From positions 29,650,238 to 29,714,237 of the forward strand of contig NC_060236.1 in the NCBI RefSeq assembly GCF_021155775.2: 64,000 bases of DNA. The letters are read 5' to 3'. Positions 26,801 through 39,317 of this stretch are shown here, one piece after another (the first letter of the stretch is position 1; every line of letters starts with the position of its first letter). The notes beneath the pieces were generated by a model. That model was not told the DNA's origin, searched no databases, and worked only from the letters and a program-made list of their open reading frames with translations. This DNA is from Neodiprion pinetum (Eukaryota > Arthropoda > Insecta > Hymenoptera > Diprionidae). The translations under genes were made by a program, and so were the position numbers.

Positions 26801-27336
26801 CAGAGTGAATTCCTAACGACTGCATAGTCCGTTGTCTGCTAAAAATGAATGCGCACGCGCTGCAATCCGCAAGTCAGGGCGGCCAACTGCCTGTTTTCAA
26901 CTTATCCGAATGTAAGTTAATGATATTCTAATTTATACTTTTCTTTCTTCCTTCTCACTTACTATTTGCCTTTATGATTCATGTTACTGATTGTAAATCA
27001 TGGTTTTCTTTAATAAATCTTTGTAGTCATTCACGTCAGTTTTATCTTTTTTATTGACCTGACGACACCGATAAAAAATCAACTTAATATTCTACGAGTT
27101 AGAGAGAAAACCCCATTTCAAAAAACACCTGTCGCTAACCTCGACATTTTTCACAATTATAAATTGGCCAAAACTGCTACCGACAACTGTCAAAATTTTT
27201 TAGGTTACACACATCGCAGCGAACTGTTAATTTATGACGGTTCGTAGCACTGGCAAACAGCCGTTCTCGGATTGTAGCGCGTGCGCATTGAATTTTAGCA
27301 GACGACGGGCCATGCAGTCGATAGGAATTCACTCTG
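26801..27336. mobile_element. Non-autonomous DNA transposon (MITE) with ~70-bp terminal inverted repeats
   Basis: The left end CAGAGTGAATTCCTAACGAC and the inverted right end CAGAGTGAATTCCTATCGAC begin an inverted repeat of about 70 bp with roughly 90 percent match. Both ends are flanked by TA (26799-26800 and 27337-27338), the target duplication made by Tc1/mariner-type transposases. The 536-bp element has no transposase-like frame, so it would be mobilised in trans. The TIRs are GC-richer than the surroundings. The short ATG frame at the left end (26845 onward) is part of the TIR, not a gene. Confidence 0.85.
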
Positions 27337-28561
27337 TACATGAGTATGTGAAAATCATATAATACAGACTCTGCGACGGCGAAGATGTGTCTTTCAATAT
27401 TGTATATACCTACTGCTGTAAGGCAAATTACATAATATTGTCTTATTGTGTAAGGCTTCAAAATTATTTTTATCACGGAAATCGGAACAATCGCAAAGAT
27501 AATGACGGAAATAACAATTATACAATACTAATAATTTTCATTGAAATAATGAAATTATCTAATGTTAACGAATGTTAACCAGTTATTACTGTTATTATTG
27601 TTTTATTATTACACGTCTGCGTGTTATTAGCATTATTATTTATTTTTTAATATTATTAAGATTACTATTATTATCATTATTATCATCATTATTATTATTT
27701 ATATCTTTACGCATAATAATTATATCTGTCAAGCATACGTCGTTATAATAAATTTTAATTATTACAGGTATGTAAACGTTGGGCAATTATGCATGTATAT
27801 TTTTTTCGTTGTTTTAAAAGTAGTTTTTAGTAGTATATAATGCACTATCTATTCATGTGACTAAATATACACGTGTGCATATTATGTTACATACGTATCT
27901 GTGTTGTTATACTTATAATATGCATATACTTATGTACACGTGCACATGTCGTACAATACTTTCATACGTTTCGTGTTAATTGATTTAAATTCAATTGTCA
28001 ATGTATTAGCTACACTATTATTAATTTATTATTGAAATACTTAATAATTGTTACAACTTAGTTTAAAGGATTTAACTTTCGTTGTCTTTATTGTTCCTTT
28101 TATGTTCTATGGCTGCTTTATGGTTTCGGTTTCGTTTCTTTGGTTGTTGTTTTCTTGTTCGTCTTTATCTTTCTTATTCTTATCTCGTTATATTCTTCGT
28201 AAGACGAATTTAAAACTTTCCTTAAATTTCAATATTCCCAATATTGTCCAATTTTATTATCGTTGTTTCCTTTTAATCATTTATTCTTTGGCCTTTCCAG
28301 CAATATTTTACCTATAAATTATTATAGTTTAAGTTTTTTTAATTTCATATACCTCAACTGTACTCGCTCACTCCGATTTAATAATATTTTTACTTTCGAA
28401 TTATTTATCTATTCAATTTTTTCATCATCAATAATAAATTAAATGACAAACATTGTTTCACAGTAATGATAATAATAACAATAATAATTCTCGTTTACGT
28501 TTTGCAGTATCATTAATTAAGTCGTGTAAATACGTATGTACTAAAAACAATAATAATGATA

Positions 28562-28594
<33 letters not shown>

Positions 28595-29860
28595 GAATAA
28601 TAATAGTAATAAAATAGTAGAAAATCAGAATCCCGATTATAAGTTACATTACAGATTTGCACAGTTATCAATTAAGTAATTAATTTATTTATTGTTCATA
28701 TAATTTTGGCCAGAATAAAATTTGAGTAATTTCTTCTTCATTTTCTTTTATATCAAAGGCACGTAACAATTGTACAATAATATGTAATAATTATATTGTG
28801 TAATAATACCTTGTTACGTGCTCGCGTTGCGTTACACATTATGTACCTTATTATTCGCGTTATTGTGATGTAAAAGTATGTAACAATAGTAGCTCGCAGC
28901 TAGCGAATTTCTCGCTTAATGTCATATAATTTTAGTTTTTATAATTCATTAAATAATGATTTTAATTGAGTGTACTAATTTATGGCAAGCTTAATATCTA
29001 TAATGTATAATAATAATAGGTATTTATGTAATCTTTAATCTTTCCTAAATTCAAGATAATTCATTATTCTAGCTAAGTGTCGCCGTCCGACGAGATCATC
29101 ACTGCTAATAATTATTAACCGTCAATCATTATCTATCGTCTCGTATTGTTCTGCTATATCATCATCGACAAATCAGTATTACATCCATACCCTCGATTAC
29201 TGTATACCTATATAATCGTATAAATATATTATAGATTTATTATACACGAGAGGTGAAAAACGCTTGTAGAGAAGATCGGTGTGCGAATTACCCAAATTTC
29301 ACCAATGATTGATCAATAATTTAAGTGGAATTACTGAGAAAAAAAAAATATTTAAGAAAACATTTGCGATTTGATCAGATTAGCGAGATGAGAAAATGAA
29401 AGATTTCATTCTTATGCCGAATATTGTGAAGAAAGAAAATCGCTTTCACCGATTTTCTCCACACAACGCCTGATAGGCTTGAGATTGATTGGCTTTTCTA
29501 GCTATTCATACAACCGAATAAAAACACGAGCTCCGAAGTGAGATATATTATACACAACATAGTCAGACGCAGTTCTGTGTAAAAATAGACAACCGTGGAA
29601 AAAAAATAGAAACATTTTCAAGTCAAATATTTACAACGATTTCCAATATTAAAGAATGAATGGATAAATTTATTGCGGACAAAAAGCGTTACAAGATCGA
29701 TACCTCGCGGTTATTATTATATATCTTCTTGACTGCTTACCAATTTCATTTTATATATATAATGTACATCTTTTTTTTTCTTTTACACAACTCAGAATCG
29801 CCCGCGTCTAGACTGTTCGAGATAAAGATAAAAAAATTAATTGGCAGCTACAGAAACACT

Positions 29861-29895
29861 GATGATGATGATGATGATGATGATGATGACGATGA
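29861..29895. repeat. (GAT)n microsatellite
   Basis: Eleven or so GAT/GAC units. Confidence 0.9.
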
Positions 29896-30207
29896 AGCGG
29901 CACGAGAATAAAAGATGAAAATCACCCTGCGTTTGACGGTAAGTAGCAAGTTTTATACAGTGTGTATATTTATATGTATATGTGTATAAGCTTCGGAGCC
30001 ATCGTCATTGTTCAGCTCTTGTAAGCTTGACCTGCATTATATTTATATAATGTCTTTTCCCTGGCGTATGTTAAGCAAATGGCGCACTTTCGTTCCTACA
30101 TATTAAATATAGTACCGTACGTATAGTACTTGCACGTATAATAACAATAGTAACAACAATAATAATAATAATAATAATAATATTGTATTATTTTATACAG
30201 ATTTGTA

Positions 30208-30532
30208 CAGAGTGTCTCAAGCTCGTAAATCTTGCTCAAACGCAACAGTTTTCTTTTATAATTATTTATATTCAATTTATTTTTCCAATTTGTACGAATA
30301 AGTACCTAATTTTTTTCCTTTACTCACGCTGCCTCGTCAAATTTCAATCTTGTCGAGAGATACCTTTTTTTTTTTTTGCTTCTTTTTTTTTCTATATCTC
30401 ATATAATTGGTACCGTTTCAAAGAATCGGTTTACAATTTTTTTTTTTCCCCAACTGTCGAATTTGAAATGACAAAAATATTGTTACCCTTCTCTAATGCC
30501 ATTACTTGGATTAAAATTAATGAGACACCCTG
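30208..30532. mobile_element. Short MITE-like element with TA duplications
   Basis: The left end CAGAGTGTCTCAAG and the inverted right end CAGGGTGTCTCATT match at 11 of the first 12 bases, and each is flanked by TA (30206-30207, 30533-30534). The 325-bp interior is AT-rich and non-coding. Short TIRs make this less certain than the 26.8-kb element. It lies about 370 bp beyond the activin-like stop codon, so it may sit in that 3' UTR. Confidence 0.6.
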
Positions 30533-30902
30533 TAGGTATCGGTATACTTACACAATCCAGCAGAATTATAAAAATGACGGAGAGAAATATCTACATAAGG
30601 CTTCCGTGATTTAATCAGTTGTTTTTTCTTTTTATTTTTAATCTACCTCATTAGAAATTTCATTATTTAATTAATATATTTTTTTTGTTGTTGTAGTCAC
30701 CTTAAATTTGATAAATTATTATCATAAACGTTATTATTGTTGTTGAGTATGATTACTATTATTATAATATTGTTTATTTATTTACTCATTTATTTAATAA
30801 TTGAATTATTTTGTATATAATTTATTTATTAATTTATTTATTAATTTGTTGTTTATTTGAAAATTTGTCAAAATTTGTCAAAATTTTGTCCCGACACTAT
30901 CA

Positions 30903-33900
30903 CTAAGGACAGCCGCACTCGTCGACGACCATTTTTGGTAAATCCCTTTTAATTATATTCGAATCAGGGCCATAATAAATTAGAGATACGGATGAGAACT
31001 TTAAGGGTGCACAACATGGCTGCATTCCCGCGAGTCTATCCATTTTTCTATACTCTTCTATCACGTGGGTATAATAATTTAAAAAAGTATCCGGTGTTCT
31101 GTGACCCGCCCCGCAATCACCTCGGCAATAATTCGCATAGTACCTGCGGAAGAATCGAGAAACACGAGGAAAACAATTAAACCACCGCCGGTCAATATTC
31201 TCCGTTTAGGGAAAATTAGGAAGAATGAACTCTTCTCAACTCACCCTTGCGGTGCGATTATCCAGTCGTCCCATCCTAGCTGGGAAAAATTAACGTAGAA
31301 CCTTTGTTTACAGCATTGGCCCATCAGTGGTCCATTACATTCGACGGCTCGTCTTCGGATGCGTTTTACTCCAGTCGGGTCGGTGTGGACAACCAAAAAT
31401 GGCCTGTTGTCATCTTTACCTGTGCAGATTAATTTCGGATTGAATGTAAGTAGTTCAATACTTACGCGTACATCGTTTGCAACGTAGTACGGTTTCCTCC
31501 CCTCTCCGGTTAGCTGAAGCTTGGAAATAGCTATACCGTCATATCAAAGGTAAAAATTTTTCACCTCATTCCCGCAGAATTCAACAAAATTTGCATTTTA
31601 CCGATCTGAAGCGTAGCCACGCTGTAAAGAAACTCTCAAGTCACGAGGTGGACCAAATCGCGGCCGCCGCCATTAAACGGCCTATTTATTTCCCGAGTGT
31701 ATTTACAATTCCTTCACGTCCTTCATCATTCTGACAGCATTTACGGTAATGAATACCGTCCACTCAAGTTGATTAGGACGAAGATATACGTATATAAAAA
31801 AAAATCGCGGTGTAACTTGCGGGAGATTTTTTACGACCACTATGTGAATCTTATTGTATTTTTTTGGTTTATTATTTACCTTGTGTATTCAGGCTTGGCT
31901 CTATCTCATTCGGTGGGTGTCCGAAGGTTGATACATGCACGTGTAAACCACATCCGGTGCAGTCGACCAGCAGAGTCAATTTGTCCTTCTGGGCTTTTGC
32001 GTCGCGGGCGTACCAGTCCATGACAACGCTGGTGACGTCGAATTTCTGCCACCCTAATTGGCCTATGTTAACCCCGAGTGAAGTAACCATGTCGAGATGT
32101 TGTCCAAGTTCCTAAAGGGACCAGAAATAGGAGCAATGACGACCATGCTTGTTCGATGATACCGATTCCAGTGTTCCTCTACAGCGATGCACGTACTTTA
32201 CCGCGAAGATGGGTTGCATTACCGCAACGAACCCTGAACACCCACAGGGTGATATTTCTCTGGTGATTCTGACCCTGGCGATGATGTTGATAGTGATGAA
32301 CCGTCCGCCTCACCTCGACTAGCGCCCACAGAGTTGCTTTCTTGATTCTCAGAGGTCCGAGTACCGGTTCTCCAGTCGACATTGGGAACTCCAACAACGG
32401 TTGTCCATTGAGGGTGTGACCTAAATGAGGTAATGACAGATTAATAAACGTCAGATCGACACCGGTGGAAGGGTACTTTGGGGTTCGCAAGACAGGAAAA
32501 AGGTTTAATTACGGTTCAACAACTAAACTCGAATCTTTTGGATGGGAGAGGTTTTTTCGCTCATCGAGTGGCGGAGTACTTGCTCCGATCTGATGGACCA
32601 CCCCTTAGCTAGTCGGGCAGGGTAGGATTGGAGGGGATAATCTCAGGGTGAGTCAACCCCTGCTGCTACGCACACGCGTAGATACGTATGTATGAGAGAA
32701 TTGCTCACAGACATGAAGACAGACCCATAATTTCATTCCACGTGATGCCAACTCCACCCGAACGACCGACAAGACACTGCGTCCAGTCATAGCCTTACGG
32801 CCACATTTACGCGGTTGTGTGGGTGCAATACACGGTCCACGTTACCGCCCCCATGTCTGCGGTGAAAACGTGTCCTTACCAAATGCGAGGTGCGTGTGTA
32901 TTTGAAAGACGCGTTTCGCACAATCGGTTATGTATTAGCATGTATAATATGTTGAAAAAAGAAGGAGAAGTATAAAAAAAAAAAAAGAAGAAAACGAAAA
33001 AGAGACAGGGACGAGATATTTTCGAGTTGATATTGATTTCGCTATGCAGGAGGATCGGAGACGAACCGTATTCCTTTCACACTTTTGAGAACCATGGTGT
33101 ATGTACACAACGAATACCAAGAAAGAGCGAGATTCTACTGCGTATAAGATTCTGTCTCACGTTACATTAGCTCGATAGATTCTGCGTTACTTAAAGCGGA
33201 GCTGTGTGCCAAGTCGACGTTATGCTAGACTCACCGATTGGGGAAAAAGAACGACGCGGGGTTAGATAACCGCCCTTGCTGCGGCGTCAAACTTCTAACT
33301 TCAGGCCGGTGCTCGGTTTCGAATTATTACTCGAAAGGCGGCGGGGTATGCGTGCAGTGGTTGTATTGAAGAATGGTTCGATCCGCGGACTTGGCGTCTA
33401 GACTGGTAGGGGAGAATCACGTACAAATAGATTGATCGCTTTTAAATTCAAGACAGAACAGTACGCGATTAGCCCCCCCCCAAGCTTAACGGTTGGGGCA
33501 CCGCCTAATTGTGGTGCGGCGACTCGGGCAACCGGTATAAACTGCAATAAAGCGAATGAACTTACATGTACTCGAAAACGAGAAACGAGCAGCTGGCGCG
33601 AAGGGGGGAGGCGAGGGTTCAGGAAAAACACGACACCCTCCAAGGGTATTGAAGTCAGTCCTCGGTAAGTTCTGCATCGTGTGTCCGAGCCACGTGGCAT
33701 TCAACGTGTGGCTTGCACCGTGCTGTGTATGTAATTTATCGCGTTACTCCCTCACCCCTTCACTCTCACTCACCCCACCGACTCACCGACTCATTCGCTC
33801 TCCTGCGAAAATGGCCTTTCTTAAACACTGCCGATCCCGGGGAGCGGGCGCGATCGGTAAATATTTACGGAAGGCGCTCGATCTCGCTGCGGATCGTCGA

Positions 33901-35207
33901 TTCCCGGAGGGATATAGACAGTCGATACTGGAGGAGGGGCGGGAAGGAAGAACGGAAAGAGAGCGAGAGAGGATTAGCCTTCCTTACGACGCGCCTTCGT
34001 TCCCACTGCACCGCTGCACTGCACCATCAACTCGAACAAAAGGTTCGACGTCGAAGCGATGCTGCTGCACCAGCAACCGGACGTAGACAATTATGCACAC
34101 TGCGGCGCCGGCGCCTATATCTAGATAGAACATACCCGTCCCAATTAATCCCGCCGACCTGTTATACCTACCCGGTTCAGCAAAAGTAATGATCTCGGAT
34201 GTCCTTGCGTAAAAGTCGTCGAATTCCTCCTCGTGGGGCTGCTCGTCGTCGCTGGGTCTGTCCTCCGAGTCGCTCCCGCCCCCGTTCGCACCCGTCTCCT
34301 TTTGCCCGTAGGAAGTGTCGCTCCGGAAGGCCGGAATCGTCGTCGTCGTCGACGAGGTGGTCTCGGTAACAATCGTCGTCCTCTCGGTGGCCTGGTCCAT
34401 GTTTTTGTACGAGAACTCCTCGTTCTCGTCGAAGAACTCGTTGTAGGCACGCTCCTCGTTGTAAATGCCCGCTCGGTGACGGTGCGCCGTATTCGAATGG
34501 GGCTGCTTCTGCTGCCTCCATGAGCCCCCGCCCGATTGCGAAAACGACGGCGGAAACTGCTGTGGCTGAGCCTCGGCTCTGACTAACGTCTCCAGGGCCA
34601 AATTCCTGGACACACTGGCCAGGGTCTTGTTGACGTCGGGACGACCGCGGAGGCCCAGTTTAGTCAGGATCTGATGCTTTATCGCCTCGAGTCTTAGGTC
34701 ATCCGGACTCGGATCGTTCCTCGCGGGCTTGGGTTCGGTTCCACCGATTTTTAGACCCTCGGAGGCCTTCGACTGCTGCCGATGGTGATGGTTCTGACTG
34801 TGGTGATTGTGCTGGTGGAAAGAGTGGTGGTCTCTGTACCTCGGGCAACCCGGGCAGCCTTGATGGTCCTGGTGGTGGGCGAATATCGTTGGCAGTATCA
34901 GGATCCACAGGAACAGTACGACCATCCGGAGACAACAGGGCATCGGAGACTTCGTCGAGGTTCGATATACCGCCCTCAACATCCACGAGAGTAGACTCCC
35001 AGCACCGTTCTTGATTGTGACACCGAACGATTCTTCACCGGTCTTTGCAATCTTGGTACCCTCGTTCAAACGTGCAGCCTGTCTCGGTGTCCTTTCACGG
35101 CTGTCTATCAAGCCGCGATCGGCCGGCGATGCCAACGGCGTCGATTTCTGACCCGTTGATCCTGCTGGCAATTTGGAAAAGTCTAAGGTCGTGATATCGC
35201 GCTGCAT
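30903..35207 (-). CDS. Actbeta: Activin-beta-like TGF-beta superfamily ligand (inhibin beta chain-like)
   Basis: Five exons: 35207-34172, 32420-32197, 32111-31880, 31419-31245, 31143-30903, joined in phases 1, 0, 1, 2 to 635 residues. Start ATG 35207 is the first after an in-frame TGA (35225-35223). A hydrophobic signal-like segment (MVVLFLWILILPTIFA) begins only at residue 95, so ATG 34925 (541 residues) or one between them may be the real start. It is followed by a His-rich stretch with CPGCP, then the prodomain helix DDLRLEAIKHQILTKLGLRG and prodomain body LGWQKFDVTSVVMDWY. A furin-type RIRRR site precedes a mature domain of about 115 residues with nine cysteines: QCCKQRFYVNFSQLGWDDWI, NYCRGDC, PCCAP and the end VVDECGCP. 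The extra paired cysteine and the WDDWIIAPQG sequence place it with activins rather than BMPs. Activin ligands signal through Babo/Punt to Smad2. Dawdle is the main alternative identity. Confidence 0.9.
32421..34171 (-). other. Intron 1 of the activin-like gene
   Basis: Bounded by donor GTAGGT at 34171 and acceptor CATTTAG at 32421. Locally GC-richer than the flanks (33.2-34.1 kb), which generates several overlapping spurious frames on both strands. No exon supported. Confidence 0.8.
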
Positions 35208-36967
35208 CGCGACAATGAAGAGTCACCTTGCTTCCTCGGTCGATTTACTATATCCTCTCTGTGATCGCCGAGTGGATACTCCTCTACCGAAAAGGCACTG
35301 ATGTACTTTCTTCCAGACGGTAACGAATGTCCGTAGAAATTCACCCCTGACACCGAATTTCCCAACTTTTTCTGACCTCTTGCCCGACACTGATCTGCAG
35401 GTTCTTGAAGCTCGTTGCCCTGCTGCTGTGACTGAGGCTGCTGATGGTGCTGTACGATTAGCTGCGGGTTTACCCGGTTCAGAATCACTATTATTTCGTT
35501 CGCGTAAACGTGCCAGAGTGTCGGCTGACGGTCGATTGACGTTTGCACCGTTGATAGCAATGGTAAACGATGACGGTGACAGGTATGCATCCTTAATAAA
35601 ATCTCCCATCACCAACAACCCGCGCCTTTCCACCAGCTGCTTCTGCGAGTGCCACTTTTTACAACTTTCGTATAAAAATCACCCCTCACTCCTTCCATTC
35701 GAATTTGCTCTTCTGTCTTGGTATTCTTAACGATATATCTGCAGTACATACGCATAGATATTTACGCACATGTATAGAAATATATATACATATATATATA
35801 TATACGCCTGGTCGAAATTTGTGCTTTACTTTTGCACAACACCAACACCGGCACCAACCACCATCACCCCCTTCTTTTCCGTCAGCGCTCCCTCCCTCCG
35901 AGACCGAGAGCCTCTCTTGCTGTGTGCAGATTCGTGTCAACGATTCAATTTCTTAGGGGTGCGGTGCTCGATGCGGAATCTCCCCGCTTATCGTTACACA
36001 TACATACACGCGATTTTCTTAGATTATAGGACTAGGTATAGTACGCAACAGAGAAATCGCCGAGATGAGGGAAAATAAAGAGATAGGGACAGATTCACGA
36101 TCGGATATATGTGTAGACAGAAATGGGGAGAGATATAGAAGGATGATCGAGGGGGTGGTTGCAGTTTGATGAATTTGGCTCAACGATTTTTCCTCTTTTT
36201 ACTTGTACGATTGTATTTTCATTTACTACTCCTCTAATCCGCAATATTCAAATAGTATCGCAATTGTTTCCGATAACACTTAATTTCCCTCTTCTTAACT
36301 CGCGGTTCTTCTTATCAATGAGTATGTTAATCAGGGAAAAAAGGCTGGAATCTCCTCCGTCTTCTTGTCGGTCTCGAGATCCTGACTTGTACAAATTTTG
36401 TTAAACTTCTTTACTTTCACCCGCAATCACGTGAAACAATACATTACGTATGAAACTCGTTCAGGCCTGAGGACGTCCTTCTTTTGTACAATTAATTATC
36501 TTATGAATTAATTAATTTATCCGGCCGTGTAAGGTCTCTTTACTTTCTATTTTAAAGCGTTATTATATCAACGAATAATCGTTACAGCACGGTATCTCGT
36601 ACAGTAATATTCATAGTCATGTAAAATATATCGTACACGCGTACGCAGTAAAACGTGTATATAATATTTATAATTGTCGCGCGCGCAGTAATACGTACAC
36701 ATTCATTATATACATATAGTATCGTGTGTCATATACCGTTTCTTTCTGTTTTTTTTTGGTTTTTATTTTTTTATTCAACTTCGTCTTCTTCTTCTTCTTC
36801 TTCAAATTAGTTAATTAATTTCTTTCTGAAGAACAATACGTAACTATCACACCTATGTAACGATATATCACTTTTAATCAACGATTCCGCGTATGCAACA
36901 TGAATGACTGCGACGAGGCATGCTTGCCGGAGACGCACCGGGCACTGAATTAACGTACATGTATCAC

Positions 36968-37033
36968 CGAACCAACCAACGAACCAACCGACCAACCAAC
37001 CGACCAACCCAACCAACCGACCAACCAACCATC
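36968..37033. repeat. CCAA/CCGA tetranucleotide repeat
   Basis: About 16 ACCA/ACCG-type four-base units in tandem. Confidence 0.85.
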
Positions 37034-37780
37034 CACTCCACAACTAAAACTACGCCACAACTACATCTCGGCACATACATACCCATGCACACTCAATCGC
37101 TCTCACACACAGACACACTTCGAAGCATTTCGTTCGCCTGTCTGACGCTACTGGCGCGGATTCCCCGGCTTGTGGTGGTAGTGGTGCCAGAATATCAACG
37201 TCCGTGTCTTTCCTCCGTTAGACGGGGTAGTTGCTGCGATGTAGATGTCCGTGTTCCGCGTCTGTGTCGAACCTGTAAAACGATAGCTATGTGTCGAGTC
37301 GTGGAGACACTCGGACGGCGTATCGCCACGCGAGGGGGTAGTGGGATAGTCTGACAATAGTTTGCGCAAGCGCTTTGTATCTTGTCTCCCCCCCCCCCCC
37401 TGCCACTCGCCATCCCCTGTAGAACCGTCCGTCCATCCATCCACCCGGCCCCCGACACCCCCCCGCTAGATATCGCCAAAGAATCCTAGAGGAATTTTCA
37501 CCCTGCAGCGGATGGATGCGCTGCCGGCCGTTCGCCGCTATGACAAACTGTACACCCTGCACTCCAACCCCCAACCCTCCCCCAACTCGCGAAGATACAC
37601 GGTACCCTGCGTATCGGCACCCTTAACTGCCTTGCATCCACGTGCCGCACACATCCTGTGAACAGGCAAATCTTAACTCGTGGCGTTATCATTCTTTCCA
37701 GACAATTTCGATACTCGTGTCTCGCTGGGTATAACGTGTGTCTGTGCATGACACGGCTTATCTTATACGTACGTTCTTCG

Positions 37781-37848
37781 TCTTCTTCTTCTTCTTCTTC
37801 TTCTTCTTCTTCTTCTTCTTCTTCTTCTTCTTCTTCTTCTTCTTCTTC
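37781..37848. repeat. (TTC)n microsatellite
   Basis: Uninterrupted TTC repeat, about 22 units. Confidence 0.95.
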
Positions 37849-39220
37849 GTAATCACTTTTTGCTAGATACTCTTAGCGCGTATTTTCTTTTCTCTTTCTC
37901 TTGGTCTACGACTAATGTTCAGTTCATACTGCCAACGGCCGCTATAGAGCAATGTTTGCTTTTAGGTCCTTCGGGAGGAAAATTATGTGGATTCGTTGAA
38001 ATGTATATAGGGAGGGGAAATAATGAGAGGAGGAGATGACTTAGCCTTGGTGGAATAAATTTTCTCTCGTTGTAATACGAGGAAGATTCTTGTACAGACC
38101 AACCGTTATGAACTGGAATAAACATTTTTTAGCCAATGGTATCAATCCTGCTAACGCGAGTTGACGATGGATAAACGATTAGCGAAAACTGCCGATAATA
38201 TCTTTTTTAGTATACGTTATGGAAATTTTATAAAAGTTGTGTCATAATTTGAAAAAATTTCAGGACAAATTGAAACCATAATCGAATGAATTAGATTCAA
38301 GACTCGAATCATGTGATGTGTAAAGAAAAAGAAGGTATAATCGTCCTCTGCAGTGTGATTGGATTATGTTCTACCGGTTGGATTATAAACTCGCAGACGT
38401 TTCGAGTTCGGCGAGTTTCTTGGCATTTTACAGTTACTTTATCCAGTGGTCGTTTTAATTTTACATTGCTTTACATCTTTTTCCAAAATCTCGTCGCCAC
38501 TTCTCAAAAGTCAATTACCGTAATTCGCATTAAAAGAGAAAGAATAAATATCTCGATGATGTTGGATACAGTGAAGTTTTTGTTTTGCGAGAAAACTTAA
38601 TTCGGGGAGCTGCTAAGGGTCCTATAACAGGCATTTGAAGTTACATGTTACAAGAGTAATTCGTGCGGTTGGCTAGCATGCCCTTCGATTCGCGTGTAAG
38701 CGATACGTGACATTCAACTTTGATTATATTCTTGCATTTTATACCCTCGAGGATGTTTGCGATAAATTTTGATAACAAAAAAAAAAAAAAAAAAACAAGA
38801 AAAAAAACGAAGCGATTTTTTTTTTCTGGATTCTGAATCTATAACGACGAATATCAAAGAACAATCATACACGCGGTATAGAACGTAAAGAATAGGAACG
38901 ATCTTCTTCAGATTAAATCCGAATAATAATACGCGCGGGTATATATGATAGTAGTAAAATAGGGAGTAGGCAGAGAAACGTGCCGACGTAAAGTAGTAGG
39001 AGCCAGGATAGAAGTATAAGGTATAAGGACGCGGATAGGTATATGAAGTTTGGAAAGCGCGTGGAAAGGAGGAGAGAGACTCTGCGAGCTTCTCTCTAGC
39101 TGGCGAAGCATATTGATCAGCGAATGGTTGTTGGCTACATGCCACGTGGGGATTCTGTACGAGAGATTCTGCTCCGAGGTTCTTTCCTTAATATGATCCC
39201 GACGTCTCCTTCTTCTATCC

Positions 39221-39317
39221 AGCCGCCGCCGCCGCCGCCGCCGCCGCCTCCACCGCCGCCACTACCGTCGCCGACGACGTCGCCGCCTCCACCGTCACCA
39301 CCACCACCATCACCACT
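39221..39317. repeat. CCG/CCA trinucleotide repeat tract
   Basis: Pure CCG units followed by mixed CCG/CCA/TCG units. The open frames through it (poly-Pro on one strand, poly-Gly or poly-Ala on the other) have no supporting context. Confidence 0.85.

Noticed and set aside
26847..26930. Short ATG frame with a GTAAGT donor at its end, resembling a first coding exon
   Set aside because: It lies in the terminal inverted repeat of the 26.8-kb MITE, and no downstream exon fits.
33432..34189. Overlapping plus-strand frames of 78-176 residues
   Set aside because: They lie in intron 1 and antisense to exon 1 of the activin-like gene, and are composition-driven, Arg/Ser-rich without recognisable motifs.
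34145..34523. Additional minus-strand frames inside activin-like exon 1
   Set aside because: Alternate frames of the same coding exon. Only the called frame continues into the downstream exons.
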